Assembly (NCBI GenBank): GCA_964036045.1
Contig: OZ038382.1
Location: forward strand, 150,238,961 to 150,302,960
Origin: Eutreptiella sp. 'Long Island Sound 2002'
Taxonomy: Eukaryota; Euglenozoa; Euglenophyceae; Eutreptiales; Eutreptiaceae
Direction: 5' to 3'
DNA length: 64,000 bases
How positions within the stretch are numbered: position 1 is the stretch's first letter; each line of letters begins with the position of its first letter. Made by a program: the position numbers and the translations under genes. The notes under the pieces were generated by a model. The model searched no databases. It saw nothing but the letters and a program-made list of their open reading frames with translations, and was not told where the DNA came from. Shown here one piece after another: positions 49,756 through 58,658 of this stretch.

Positions 49756-52700
49756 CTAGATTTGACTTCCCGCAGCCCCTTCCAGCTGCGATCCGCCAGG
49801 ACTTTGTCCACCACGTTGCTGGGCCTTGAGTTCCTCCAAAGTCCTCAACATGTCCTCAGCAACCTCCTCGATCGACCTCACTCGTCGGTTTTGGCCAGGT
49901 CCACCACCATAGCCTCTTCCTCCGCCTTTTTCTTGGCCTTTGCCTTGGCCTTTTCCCCCGTCTCCGCCCTTCGCCTTCCAATCGGCAATCCGCTGCTCCT
50001 TGGGCTTCCTCTCGGGGTGGGCGGCGAAGTAGGCCTTCTTGTCCGCCTCATACACCTTGCACTGACGGTGGTCATGTGCATGGTTGTTTCCCTTGCCGTA
50101 ACAGACCCAGCACCCGTCGTGCTGAGACCTGCACTCCCGGAACGAGAGCGGTGGGTTCCCGATCCTCCTTGGCTCTTTGCTCTTCTTGGGTCCCGCCCGG
50201 TTCCATTTGGACCGATCCTGCCCATGTTCCCTCACGTTGTGCGCCACAAACGCGAAGAAATGGGCGTCCTCGTGATCCTCCCGGGACCCAGTCCAGTGGT
50301 CTTGGCCACTTCCACTACCATCCTCCGCGGAGTTGGCCGTGTCCTCCTGGATCTCCCGATGATGGCGGTCTTCTCGGTGGCCTCGTTGTCCATGACCATG
50401 TCGATCCTGCACGTGGGCCTCTTTCTTCGCATTGAGCTTCAACTCCACCGTGATGCACTTCACAATCTCGTCCAGGCTCATGCGGGCGAAGATCACCTGC
50501 ATCCTCAGCTGCTCTCCGCGCCTCCACTCCACGTTGTTGAGGCGCATCAGCCTTCGCCCCATGTTGTCGCCTCCACGTAGACGGCATTCTCCAGCCCCAA
50601 CATTCGGCTGGGCTCGCCCAGGTTCCTCCTGAAGAACTCCATGATACCCGCATGGGGATCCTCCGCCGCCATGATCCTCACCGCCACCCGCTTCTTGGCG
50701 GCATCTTCTCCTCGTCCTCCACTCGCCTCTTCCAGTGGCCGGGGAGGACGTCCTTCAGCAGGTGGCGGATCTCGCTGGCCTCATTCCAGTCCTCCACCAG
50801 CTTGAGGCTTCTTCGGTACTTGCGGATGTACCGATTCCACTCTCGGACCCTCAATTCTCCGCGCTCCAGCGGCAGCGGAATGGACCACAAATCCTCCAAC
50901 TTCTGGTTGGGGGCGTCCACTCGCTCTTCGTCCTCCAGCCACTGGAGGCAGGCCTGCTCCGTCTGGATCAATCCCTCGCGGATCTGATCCCTGGGCTCTC
51001 CTTCAGGACCTGCGCCAGCCTGTGTGGGAATGTCCGACATACCCACTTGTCCCTTGCCGCTCCCCTCATCTCGCCGACGACCTCCTCGGCGAAGTCCTCC
51101 CAATCCAGGATGAAGTCGTCCAGGTTGGAGGGGTTGCCGTCGTAGTAGGGGATTTTGATTCCCCTGAGGTCGTCAATCCTAATGGCGTCTCCGACGTCTG
51201 CAGCCACCACTCCACCGAGACGGATACCACCTGGGGCCGGGGGATGTGAGTGCACTCCCCGTACATCCCTCTCCTCCATGGAGTGCGGTCCAGTTGGGCC
51301 TGAACCCATGGGGTTTGGAATGCGGGAAGGACTTGCTCCATCGGCCGTCCATATCCCCGTATTGGGGTCCTTCGCCCACAGGTTTCCGCCTGGATGACCT
51401 CGACCATGTCCGTCGGCGCTTCCCATGGTTCGCCCCTGCATGGTCTGGCTCTGGATCTCCTCTTCCGCATAAACTGCATGGGCAGTCGTAGTGATCGGTA
51501 GATCCTCGGCGGCATGGGACATCTGTACCGTCAGGCTCCTCGGGTCCGTGGTTACGTGCCCTTCCCGCATGGACCCAGCTGGTGCCGTGTGTTCCCGGAG
51601 CATTGTGGATTCGCTGAACATGGGAACAAACGGCAGCGCACCCGGGTCAACAAGCGGGGGCGCGCAGGGTGCCTCTGCCGGGCCGCCAATGGGTTTATCC
51701 ATGGCGCTCCGGAGGGTCTTAACCCGCTCCACCAGCTCTGCCGCTGCTGGCTTTGCCGGGAGCTCCGGACCCAAGGTGAGGGGCTGTCGCTCCTCTAGCC
51801 TTTTCAGGCGTCCCGACATGTCCTCCACTAAGTGGAGGAGGCTGTCCACCACTCGCTGCTGCTTCTGCAGGGCCAGCTCCAGATTCTTCCGGTACCGGTC
51901 CCGTTCCGCTCGCAGCTCCGCCATGTCTCTCTCCGCGGCCGACTGGTCATCCAGGATCCCGGCGACGTCCTCCTCTAGGCCGTCCTTCGCGTTGTCCAGG
52001 CTGTCGAGGCGGTGCACGATGGCGTCCATCCCCATCTTTGGGTACTTGCCCATGAGGAAGGACACGTGTTCGCAGTGGCACTCAGCTTGCTTTCCACCTG
52101 ATCCGGCGCATCCCGCGGTTCCCGGCGCCTCGGACTCCTCCGCCATGGTCGTGTCGCCCATGCTATCCCGCGTTGGCTCCGTGTGCCGGCCCACAGGCGC
52201 CGTTCTGGCTCTGGCGGGCCTCTCCAACGCCTCGGCGTCATGCTCCAGGCTGGGTTCTGGGGCTGTGTTCGCCCTTGTGGGCGGTCTGGCCGTCTGCTCC
52301 GACTCCGAAGGTTGCTCATAGGCTGTCCGATAGCCCTCGGAGTGCCCCTCAGAGTCCCACAACCTGACCGGGCTGGGGTCCGTATCCATAGCCTGGCGTC
52401 CCCTGCCGCGGGCTTGGGTGACCCACGCTTCCGGTAGCGCCGGGCCCGTCCTCCACTGCTGCCTGAACTACAGGTCTCCTCAGAGTCCTCTGCGGCTGAG
52501 CGGAGGTTGCATGCCTTTCGGCAGCGACGCTCACACATGGAGACCAGGTCCTCCATATTAAGTCCTCCTCTTCCCGAACGTCGTACTTCTCTTCGGGCTT
52601 CAACTTCCGGAGTTCGCCATGCTCCTGAGCGTCTCGGCTCTTCTCTGGCTCCAATCTCCGGCGAGGTCTCCACCGAGTCCACAATACGCACCCGGGGCGT

Positions 52701-52776
52701 ACTTGGGCAGGGCTCATAGGGGCCCAAGTCCCCGGGTCGGCGGTAGGTAGCGGCAGCAGGTAAGCCTCTGCTACCA
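49756..52776 (-). pseudogene. gag: Outer element gag, frameshifted
   Basis: Protein-like sequence runs from the primer site to the TAG at 49758-49756 but changes frame at about 52390, 51040 and 50660. The first segment reads through the primer site as YGSRG and continues RVRIVDSVETSPEIGAREE. The next (52389-50968) has a coiled coil (ERDMAELRAERDRYRKNLEL) and NLDDFILDWEDFAEEVVGE. The third (51060-50680) has a Gag-like helical part (LRVREWNRYIRKYRRSLKLV). The last (50562-49756) carries a zinc knuckle CWVCYGKGNNHAHDHRQC and a Gly/Lys/Gln-rich tail. The frame changes may be inactivating or partly sequencing errors. Confidence 0.7.
52765..52776 (-). promoter_or_regulatory. Outer element primer-binding site (initiator Met tRNA)
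   Basis: TGGTAGCAGAGG on the minus strand, immediately inside the 5' LTR, complementary to the 3' end expected for an initiator tRNA-Met (…CUCUGCUACCA). Confidence 0.85.
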
Positions 52777-55120
52777 TAAAGAAGGTCCCTACCAGGACCG
52801 GCCCCTGCTGTGCCCCTTCCGCCTGTCAAGCCCTGCTGACTTGCTCCGGATCAACGATTGCATTTATCAAAATCCAAGGTTCCAAATCCAAAAATATAGA
52901 AAGTATTATCCTCCTTCAACCCTGAACAGCAACCAGATCCCACAAGTACAGCAATAACCCAATCCACACTGCGGGCTTCCGTTCAGCACACCGGTCGTCT
53001 CACGGTGGCGGGCATGTACAAGAATTGCACCAAAGAAGAAAGCTCTGAAATTGTCATATGAACACAAATAAATCGAAGTTGGGGAAAGAGGTAAACATAC
53101 ACAGACTCAGCCATATACCCCTCTTTCCCTGGACTCAAGACCTTCCCCTGACTCACCAACATGATGCCCTGAACCCAGTCAAATAAGATGGCTAAATGCC
53201 ATGTGTCAAAAGTCACTACATAAACCCCAAAAATGTGTTCACTCCCAAGCCTCTAAATCCTAGCCCAATAGGGGAGGTGGCGTGTTATGGCCTAGAGTGG
53301 CACTCAGGACCATGCCCTACCCTGACATAACCTTGGTTGGACTTGGAGTCGATTGGGCTTAGGGATATGCCCCATGAGTTTGAACTCATAACATGCCAAA
53401 AACTGCCAATTCACACCATATTGGCCATATATCAAATATATGCTCAAAATTGAAGTTACCACTTATCCGAAGGCTCAAAGCATGCATGGAATCGAAGTCT
53501 AGTATTCATGGAAGATAGAGACCAAAGGTACATGCCCATGTACATCCCCACTTTACCCTCGAAACCCCTTCGGATATGGGCGCCACGCACTGCCCAAGTC
53601 AGCCCATGATCTTGAGACCAATTCTTGTAATCCTTTGTGCGCCAAGCCAAATGGAGTACGCGATCCGGCATATGGTGGTGTTCAACTCCAAAGCATATGC
53701 CAACATATAAATAACATACCATGGTTCGACTCTCCATAGGCTTCTTGCTGTTTGCCGACCAGGTGAGTACACAAAACGCAACAATGAGCAAAAATTGAGG
53801 TCAAAAACATGAAAATATGTCCAAATACAAAGTTGTCATGATAGTATATCTCTATGCTCACCCATGATATCCGCGCATGGTTCAATATACAAATGATTGG
53901 AACCATTTGCGAACAATTCCCCCACTTGGATCCCCAATCAGGCGCATGGAGATACCTTCGCCACTCATATCAACATGCCCCATGAAAATGGGAGTGCACT
54001 CATGGATCTCTTTGCCAAAATACCATGAGCAATACATACGCGGTAGACTTAGTCTAGCGCTTTGAATTCCACAATTGGGACATGGGCAAAGCCCTTGTCA
54101 CGTGTGGCTCCCCATCTCTTCGGCCACAGGAAGGTATATAACATGGGCGTGAGCATATCGAAGCACATACCAAGCATATAACACATACCCTCAAAAACTA
54201 GCTCCCACCATGGTATGCCATGCCCCTCCATGCACATAACTTCACGTTAAAAATACGTGGGAACCCAAGGAAAGTATCTATGCAACCCCAACACTCATGC
54301 GGTACACTCGAAAGTCGCATTAAAATATTCGGTTGCACGGTCCAAGAGTTATATATCACTTTCTACCTTCTTGACCATTATCCCTTGCTACACCGGGCAT
54401 GTGTACACACCAAAGGCGTTTGATGCTTCCTGAATTAAGTTGAGACCAAGGCGGTTCCAACCCAATTCTCGATATTGATATTCACCGCCGTGAGCCGCAG
54501 AAATGATTCTTCAAAGTGGTCTCACGAATCACTTTTGTTTCGACTATATCTCCAAGAAACACGAAGGGGATAACAAAAGGAAGGTTAATTCGTGATCGGG
54601 GAAAAATGTAGGACCACTCGAGACTCATCATATCAAGTGCGGCGATGTCGAAGTCGAAGATCCGATTCTGAAAGTCTGAAAAAATCGGATTAAGTTTGCG
54701 AGTGTATAATATGAAAATTGCGGAAGCAACGAACCTTTTACTGATGAAATCTGACCCTTCATCGGGTTTTCCGCCAAAATATCTGTAAATAACAGTTAAC
54801 CAATCGGTTAACGCAAAATCGCGAGCCAACTGACAGTCGCCGATACATTGACAATCAGAACTGAAGGCTGAAAAATTACGGCAACTTTATGATAAAAAAA
54901 CCCTGTTGATTCCTGATATTCTGATATATAAATCTCAGCTGGCGGCGCCTCGGTACTGAATGTGGCCGCTCATAGCCAGAATGGCCAAACTGTCACACTA
55001 TCACATCAGGTTAGGTCAAGTGGATGGGAGAGTATGATATCAGCCAATGGCGGCTTGCCGGCACATAGATACACACCCCAAGTGACCCAAAGATGGCCAC
55101 GGGGGTCCGAACCGGCTTCA
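52777..55120 (-). repeat. Outer element 5' LTR (2.34 kb)
   Basis: Complete copy of the sequence found split at 29047-29688 / 42591-44291, with scattered differences (for example near 52825-52850 versus 29095-29120). Confidence 0.92.
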
Positions 55121-55121
55121 C

Positions 55122-55412
55122 ACCTCCCACACACCTGCCGGCTCTGCGGGGAATGTGACACGGTGTCCTCCGCAGCGTCGACAGGCGCCAACAGGTGCGC
55201 GCAGTGCGCCCAGGTGGCCGCGTGCCCCTGGCCCGAACCTCCCGCAGGCCCGCGCAGGCGCACAGAGGAGGAGGCCTTGCACCGGCGCATTGAGGGGGCA
55301 CACACCTCCTCACATGAACGGGCGGGCCCCGCGGGCGCTGCCCTTCTGTTGATCCACGTGCACCTGCGGGACCCCACATCCGTTGCACACCTGTCGCACG
55401 TGTTCGCGCCCT
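55122..55412 (+). CDS. LINE downstream ORF B, right part with Cys-rich domain
   Basis: Continues the frame broken at 29046: HTCRLCGECDTVS followed by RCAQCAQVAAC, a C-x2-C-x2-C ... C-x2-C-x5-C pattern that looks zinc-binding. It ends at TGA 55410-55412. Continuity of the frame across the 26-kb insertion supports the nesting model. Confidence 0.5.
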
Positions 55413-55453
55413 GACCCCCACCCACCGCCGCCCTTTGCAGAGCCCGCAGTACC

Positions 55454-55804
55454 ATGCCACGCCGACGGGGGGATGTGCCGGGACACACCAGGGCCCGCCG
55501 CAAAGCGCAGGAGGCGGCCGTCCGGGGCCTGGTGACGGACGCGGTGGCGGAGGCGCACGAGGCGCTCGCTGTCGCAAGGTGTGACCTGACGGGCAGTGCG
55601 AGGGCTTTCCTCAACGAGACCGCCCTCCCGGCCGTCCGCGCCCTGAACGGAGCCGGGGCCCCTACGCTGCTCCCGGCGATGCACCGGATAGTGAACGCCG
55701 TCCAGCCGGGGCTCATCAGGCGGCCCTCTAAGGGCACTGGATGGAGTGGCGCGAGTCCAACCGGTCGGGCCGGCCCCTGTCCATGGGGGATACCCTGCAG
55801 CTGA
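55454..55804 (+). CDS. LINE downstream ORF C (hypothetical)
   Basis: ATG at 55454 (MPRRRGDVPGHTRARRKAQE), basic at the start, then Ala-rich helical sequence. It overlaps the next open frame (55746-56678), which lies in +1 and has no ATG of its own, so C and D may be one protein joined by a frameshift or broken by a mutation. No family recognised. Absence of stops is weak evidence at this G+C content. Confidence 0.35.
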   Translation: MPRRRGDVPGHTRARRKAQEAAVRGLVTDAVAEAHEALAVARCDLTGSARAFLNETALPAVRALNGAGAPTLLPAMHRIVNAVQPGLIRRPSKGTGWSGASPTGRAGPCPWGIPCS

Positions 55805-56678
55805 CGGGAGCGGGGTCCGCCATGTCCCTCCGCAGCAGCGCCCAAACCTGCTGCACGCCCTCAGGACGCGCTATCCCGGGGACGCGGCCCCGTACCTGAA
55901 CCAGGCGCGGGCCACGTACCCGGCGGGAGTGTCCGAGCTGGATGCAGCGCTCCACCTTCTACACCCACCGGACGAGGACCTGGAGGTGGGCGAGATCACG
56001 GTGTTCTTGGAAGGCGCGGACGAGGCGTCCGCCCGCCCCCGGCCGACCAACCCGGTGTACGACTGCACCAGGCCTACCCCCCCGTACGCCATCGTATGCG
56101 AGGCGTTCCCCAGGGAGCCCACTTGGTGCCCCGCCCTCCCGCCGGCGACGCACGCGCCCCGCGGCTGGGCTAACCCAGACCTGTCCCCCCCCCTCTCCAG
56201 AACCAGGGGTGCCCACCACAGGGGGCAGGTCCTCTGGCAAGAGTGCCCTGGCACCCCCCTGCTCCTCCTCGTCGTCGCGACCCGTGGGGACCCGGGGCGG
56301 GTCCTGGGGATCACCCCCACCCACCTCTATGGGGCAGCACCCGTACCCCGCCCCCCCCTCCCGGCGCCCGCGGCGCGGGACGGAGTACACACCTTCCTGC
56401 GAACAAAGGAGGGCACCGCCGTTACGGGGGTCCACCTAGTGCGGCTCCCCCTGACACCACCCGACGACCCCCGGGGGCCCAGGGCCCTGGGCCCCGCCCC
56501 AGACTGGGAGCTGTGTCGCAACGCGTGGGCCGCGTGGCTCCCCCGCCTCCCCTCCCAATGCCGATGGATGGCCGCCGGCCCCCGGTCGTGCGGGGCTCAC
56601 GCCACAGCTGGCCCCTCACCCCCTCCCCCCCTCCCCCCCGCAGAGCACCACACGGCACTGCTCACGGCACGGCACTGA
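55746..56678 (+). CDS. LINE downstream ORF D (hypothetical)
   Basis: Open for about 310 codons without an early ATG. It includes plausible helical sequence (QQRPNLLHALRTRYPGDAAP, SELDAALHLLHPPDEDLEVG) and a Pro-rich second half. The TGA at 56676-56678 overlaps the ATG of the next frame (TGATG). Confidence 0.35.
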   Translation: MARVQPVGPAPVHGGYPAADGSGVRHVPPQQRPNLLHALRTRYPGDAAPYLNQARATYPAGVSELDAALHLLHPPDEDLEVGEITVFLEGADEASARPRPTNPVYDCTRPTPPYAIVCEAFPREPTWCPALPPATHAPRGWANPDLSPPLSRTRGAHHRGQVLWQECPGTPLLLLVVATRGDPGRVLGITPTHLYGAAPVPRPPLPAPAARDGVHTFLRTKEGTAVTGVHLVRLPLTPPDDPRGPRALGPAPDWELCRNAWAAWLPRLPSQCRWMAAGPRSCGAHATAGPSPPPPLPPAEHHTALLTARH

Positions 56679-58264
56679 TGCACCAGGAGGTAGTGGGAAG
56701 GGCGCGCCTGCCACCACGCATGCCTACCAGGATAACAGTGATGGCAGACTCCGATGGCTCCCCCCAGCGGAACGACCGCCACCACCGCCGGTCCCGCTCC
56801 CGCTCCCCCGCCTCCCCGGAGTGGACGGGGGAGACCCCCGCGGAGCGCGAGGAGCGGAGGCTGGCGGAGGCGGCGGTGCTGGTCAGGCCGCCGCCACCGG
56901 CCCGGGAGCCCGAGCCAGCCGAGGTGACTGCCCCTGCCGCCCAAGCAGCAAGCCCTGCCGCCTCGCCCCAGGAGGGGGCCCCAGACGCGCAGGAAGCGGA
57001 GACCGCAGCCCCAGCGAGCCACGCCGCGGCCCCGACCGCGGCCCCCGGCACGCCGCCGACACGGGGGGTAGCCCCGGCGCAGGAACCTGACGCATCGCCG
57101 AGGGCTGCCGCAGCCGCAGAGGAGAGCGAGGAGGGCGCGCGAGGGGTTGCAACCGCGGCCCCGGCGGGCCGCGCCACCGCCTCGGCCGGCCACGCCGCGA
57201 CCCCCAGCACGACGCGAAAGCGGGGGACGGATCTCGCGCGGGCCACGGGCGCCTCGCCGGCGGCCGCCGCAGCAGCAGCAGTGGGCAGGGAGAGCGCGAA
57301 GCACCGCGCCCACGCCAACCCCACCCACACCCACACCAGCCCCCCCAAGCAGTTCCCCCCCAAGCCCTTCCCCCCGGGGCGGGCGCGGCACGTCCGCCCC
57401 CCGGCAGCCGAGCGCTCGACGCCGGGCGTCACGCTGCGGCAGCTGCAAAGACAGCGGGACGCCCGGCGCGTGATCCAGGAAGGAGGGGAGGGCGCGCAGG
57501 CAGAGCTGCGTGCCAGCCACGGGAGCGCGGAGCGGGGGGCAGGAGGCGACAGGGGAAGTGCCCAGGAGCGCGCGCAAGGAGCAGGCCAGGGCACGCGCGG
57601 CAGGGAGCAAGGGCGCAGCAGCGGGGGGGGGCAGAGCGCAGGCAGTGGACGGCGCGACTTGGGGCAGGGGGCTGAGAAGGAACCAGGGCACGGGAAGGGC
57701 GCGCAGGGGCGCGGGCAGGGAGCCCAGGTGCAGTGGGCGGGGCGAGGGGCGGTGGTCGAGCGGGCGGGCCAGGGCGTGGGGGACGGGGGGCGGGACCCGC
57801 GGCACGGGCAGGGGGCTGGAAAGGGGCCCAGGGGCAAGGGCAAGGGCGCCGCGGGCCCCAAGGGACAAGCGGGACGGGGCATGGGAGCCCGGGGGGGAGG
57901 GCGGGCCGAAGGGACGGGGGCGGGGAGCGGGGCGCCCCCGCAGCCGGACGTGCAGCCGGTGAGGTGCATCCCCCCCGGCATCCAACAGATGCCGGCGCAC
58001 CACACCCACCACCACCACCACCACCACCACCACCACCTCTGGAACATCGATTTTGACGCCGGCGAGCTCGTCCCCCCCAAACCCCCACGACCCCAGCACC
58101 AGCGGGCCCCCCCCCGCGCCGAGAGCGGAGCCGGCGCGGATGGCCTCGGCGGAGGGGGGGCGGGGCGCGGCATCGGCGCCGCAGGCAGAGGGGCAGCAAG
58201 GGGAGCCGGCGCGAGGGGCAGAGGGGGCCCGGCCGTGGGACCGGGACTGGGGCACGGTCCCTGA
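56678..58264 (+). CDS. LINE downstream ORF E, basic low-complexity (Gag-like?) protein
   Basis: ATG at 56678, 528 codons. Begins MHQEVVGRARLPPRMPTRIT, then an Arg/Ser block (HHRRSRSRSPASPEWTGE), an Ala/Pro/Glu-rich middle, a helix (TLRQLQRQRDARRVIQEG), a Gly/Arg/Gln-rich stretch, and a run of about ten His at about 57998-58036. The composition suggests RNA binding, as in LINE ORF1 or Gag proteins, but no domain is identifiable. Confidence 0.4.
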   Translation: MHQEVVGRARLPPRMPTRITVMADSDGSPQRNDRHHRRSRSRSPASPEWTGETPAEREERRLAEAAVLVRPPPPAREPEPAEVTAPAAQAASPAASPQEGAPDAQEAETAAPASHAAAPTAAPGTPPTRGVAPAQEPDASPRAAAAAEESEEGARGVATAAPAGRATASAGHAATPSTTRKRGTDLARATGASPAAAAAAAVGRESAKHRAHANPTHTHTSPPKQFPPKPFPPGRARHVRPPAAERSTPGVTLRQLQRQRDARRVIQEGGEGAQAELRASHGSAERGAGGDRGSAQERAQGAGQGTRGREQGRSSGGGQSAGSGRRDLGQGAEKEPGHGKGAQGRGQGAQVQWAGRGAVVERAGQGVGDGGRDPRHGQGAGKGPRGKGKGAAGPKGQAGRGMGARGGGRAEGTGAGSGAPPQPDVQPVRCIPPGIQQMPAHHTHHHHHHHHHHLWNIDFDAGELVPPKPPRPQHQRAPPRAESGAGADGLGGGGAGRGIGAAGRGAARGAGARGRGGPAVGPGLGHGP

Positions 58265-58658
58265 CCCTCTGGGGGAGGAGGCCCTCCCCCTGGGCGGGGA
58301 GGTGTACGGGTGGTTGTGCTGGGCCAACCAGGGGACCACCAGGGGGTTGAGGAACCGGCCCTTCGATGCCGTGCTCCTCCGGAGACACGGAGGAAACCGA
58401 GAGGTACCCCCGGGGGGTTGGGCAGCCCCGGAGGACCGGGAGAGGGTCCTCAGGTCAGTGATCCGGGCGGCTTGGCCGGACAGGGAGCCGATGTGGCCGG
58501 CCTTCCTGGAAGGGGGAGCGGTGCTCCACATCACGGATGCGGACGCCAACAACTGGCTCCCCCGGGCCTTGCGCAGCGCCCTCGCCCACTGGCGCTACCG
58601 CCGGCGCAACCCGCCACCGCCACAGCCGCAGCCCGGACACAAGCGGCGGCGCAGGTGA
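58140..58658 (+). CDS. LINE downstream ORF F (hypothetical)
   Basis: ATG at 58140 (MASAEGGRGAASAPQAEGQQ), overlapping the end of ORF E by about 125 bases in another frame. The second half looks like a folded domain (YGWLCWANQGTTRGLRNRPF, RVLRSVIRAAWPDREPMWPA, HITDADANNWLPRALRSALA) and ends in a basic tail (KRRRR). No family recognised. Confidence 0.4.
   Translation: MASAEGGRGAASAPQAEGQQGEPARGAEGARPWDRDWGTVPDPLGEEALPLGGEVYGWLCWANQGTTRGLRNRPFDAVLLRRHGGNREVPPGGWAAPEDRERVLRSVIRAAWPDREPMWPAFLEGGAVLHITDADANNWLPRALRSALAHWRYRRRNPPPPQPQPGHKRRRR

Larger units (their letters stand above)
29047..55120 (-). mobile_element. Outer chromovirus (Ty3-type LTR retrotransposon), minus strand
   Basis: LTRs of ~2.34 kb at 52777-55120 (5' LTR) and 29047-29688 plus 42591-44291 (3' LTR, split by the inner element). 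On the minus strand each LTR begins TGAAGCC and ends CTTCTTTA. The primer site TGGTAGCAGAGG directly follows the 5' LTR and a purine tract GAGAAGGGGGG precedes the 3' LTR. The likely target duplication is ACCT (one base of ambiguity at each end). The order Gag, PR, MT-like segment, RT, RNase H, IN, chromodomain places it among Ty3/chromoviruses. It is degraded by frameshifts and a stop. Its LTRs differ at scattered positions, so it is older than the inner element. Confidence 0.92.
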
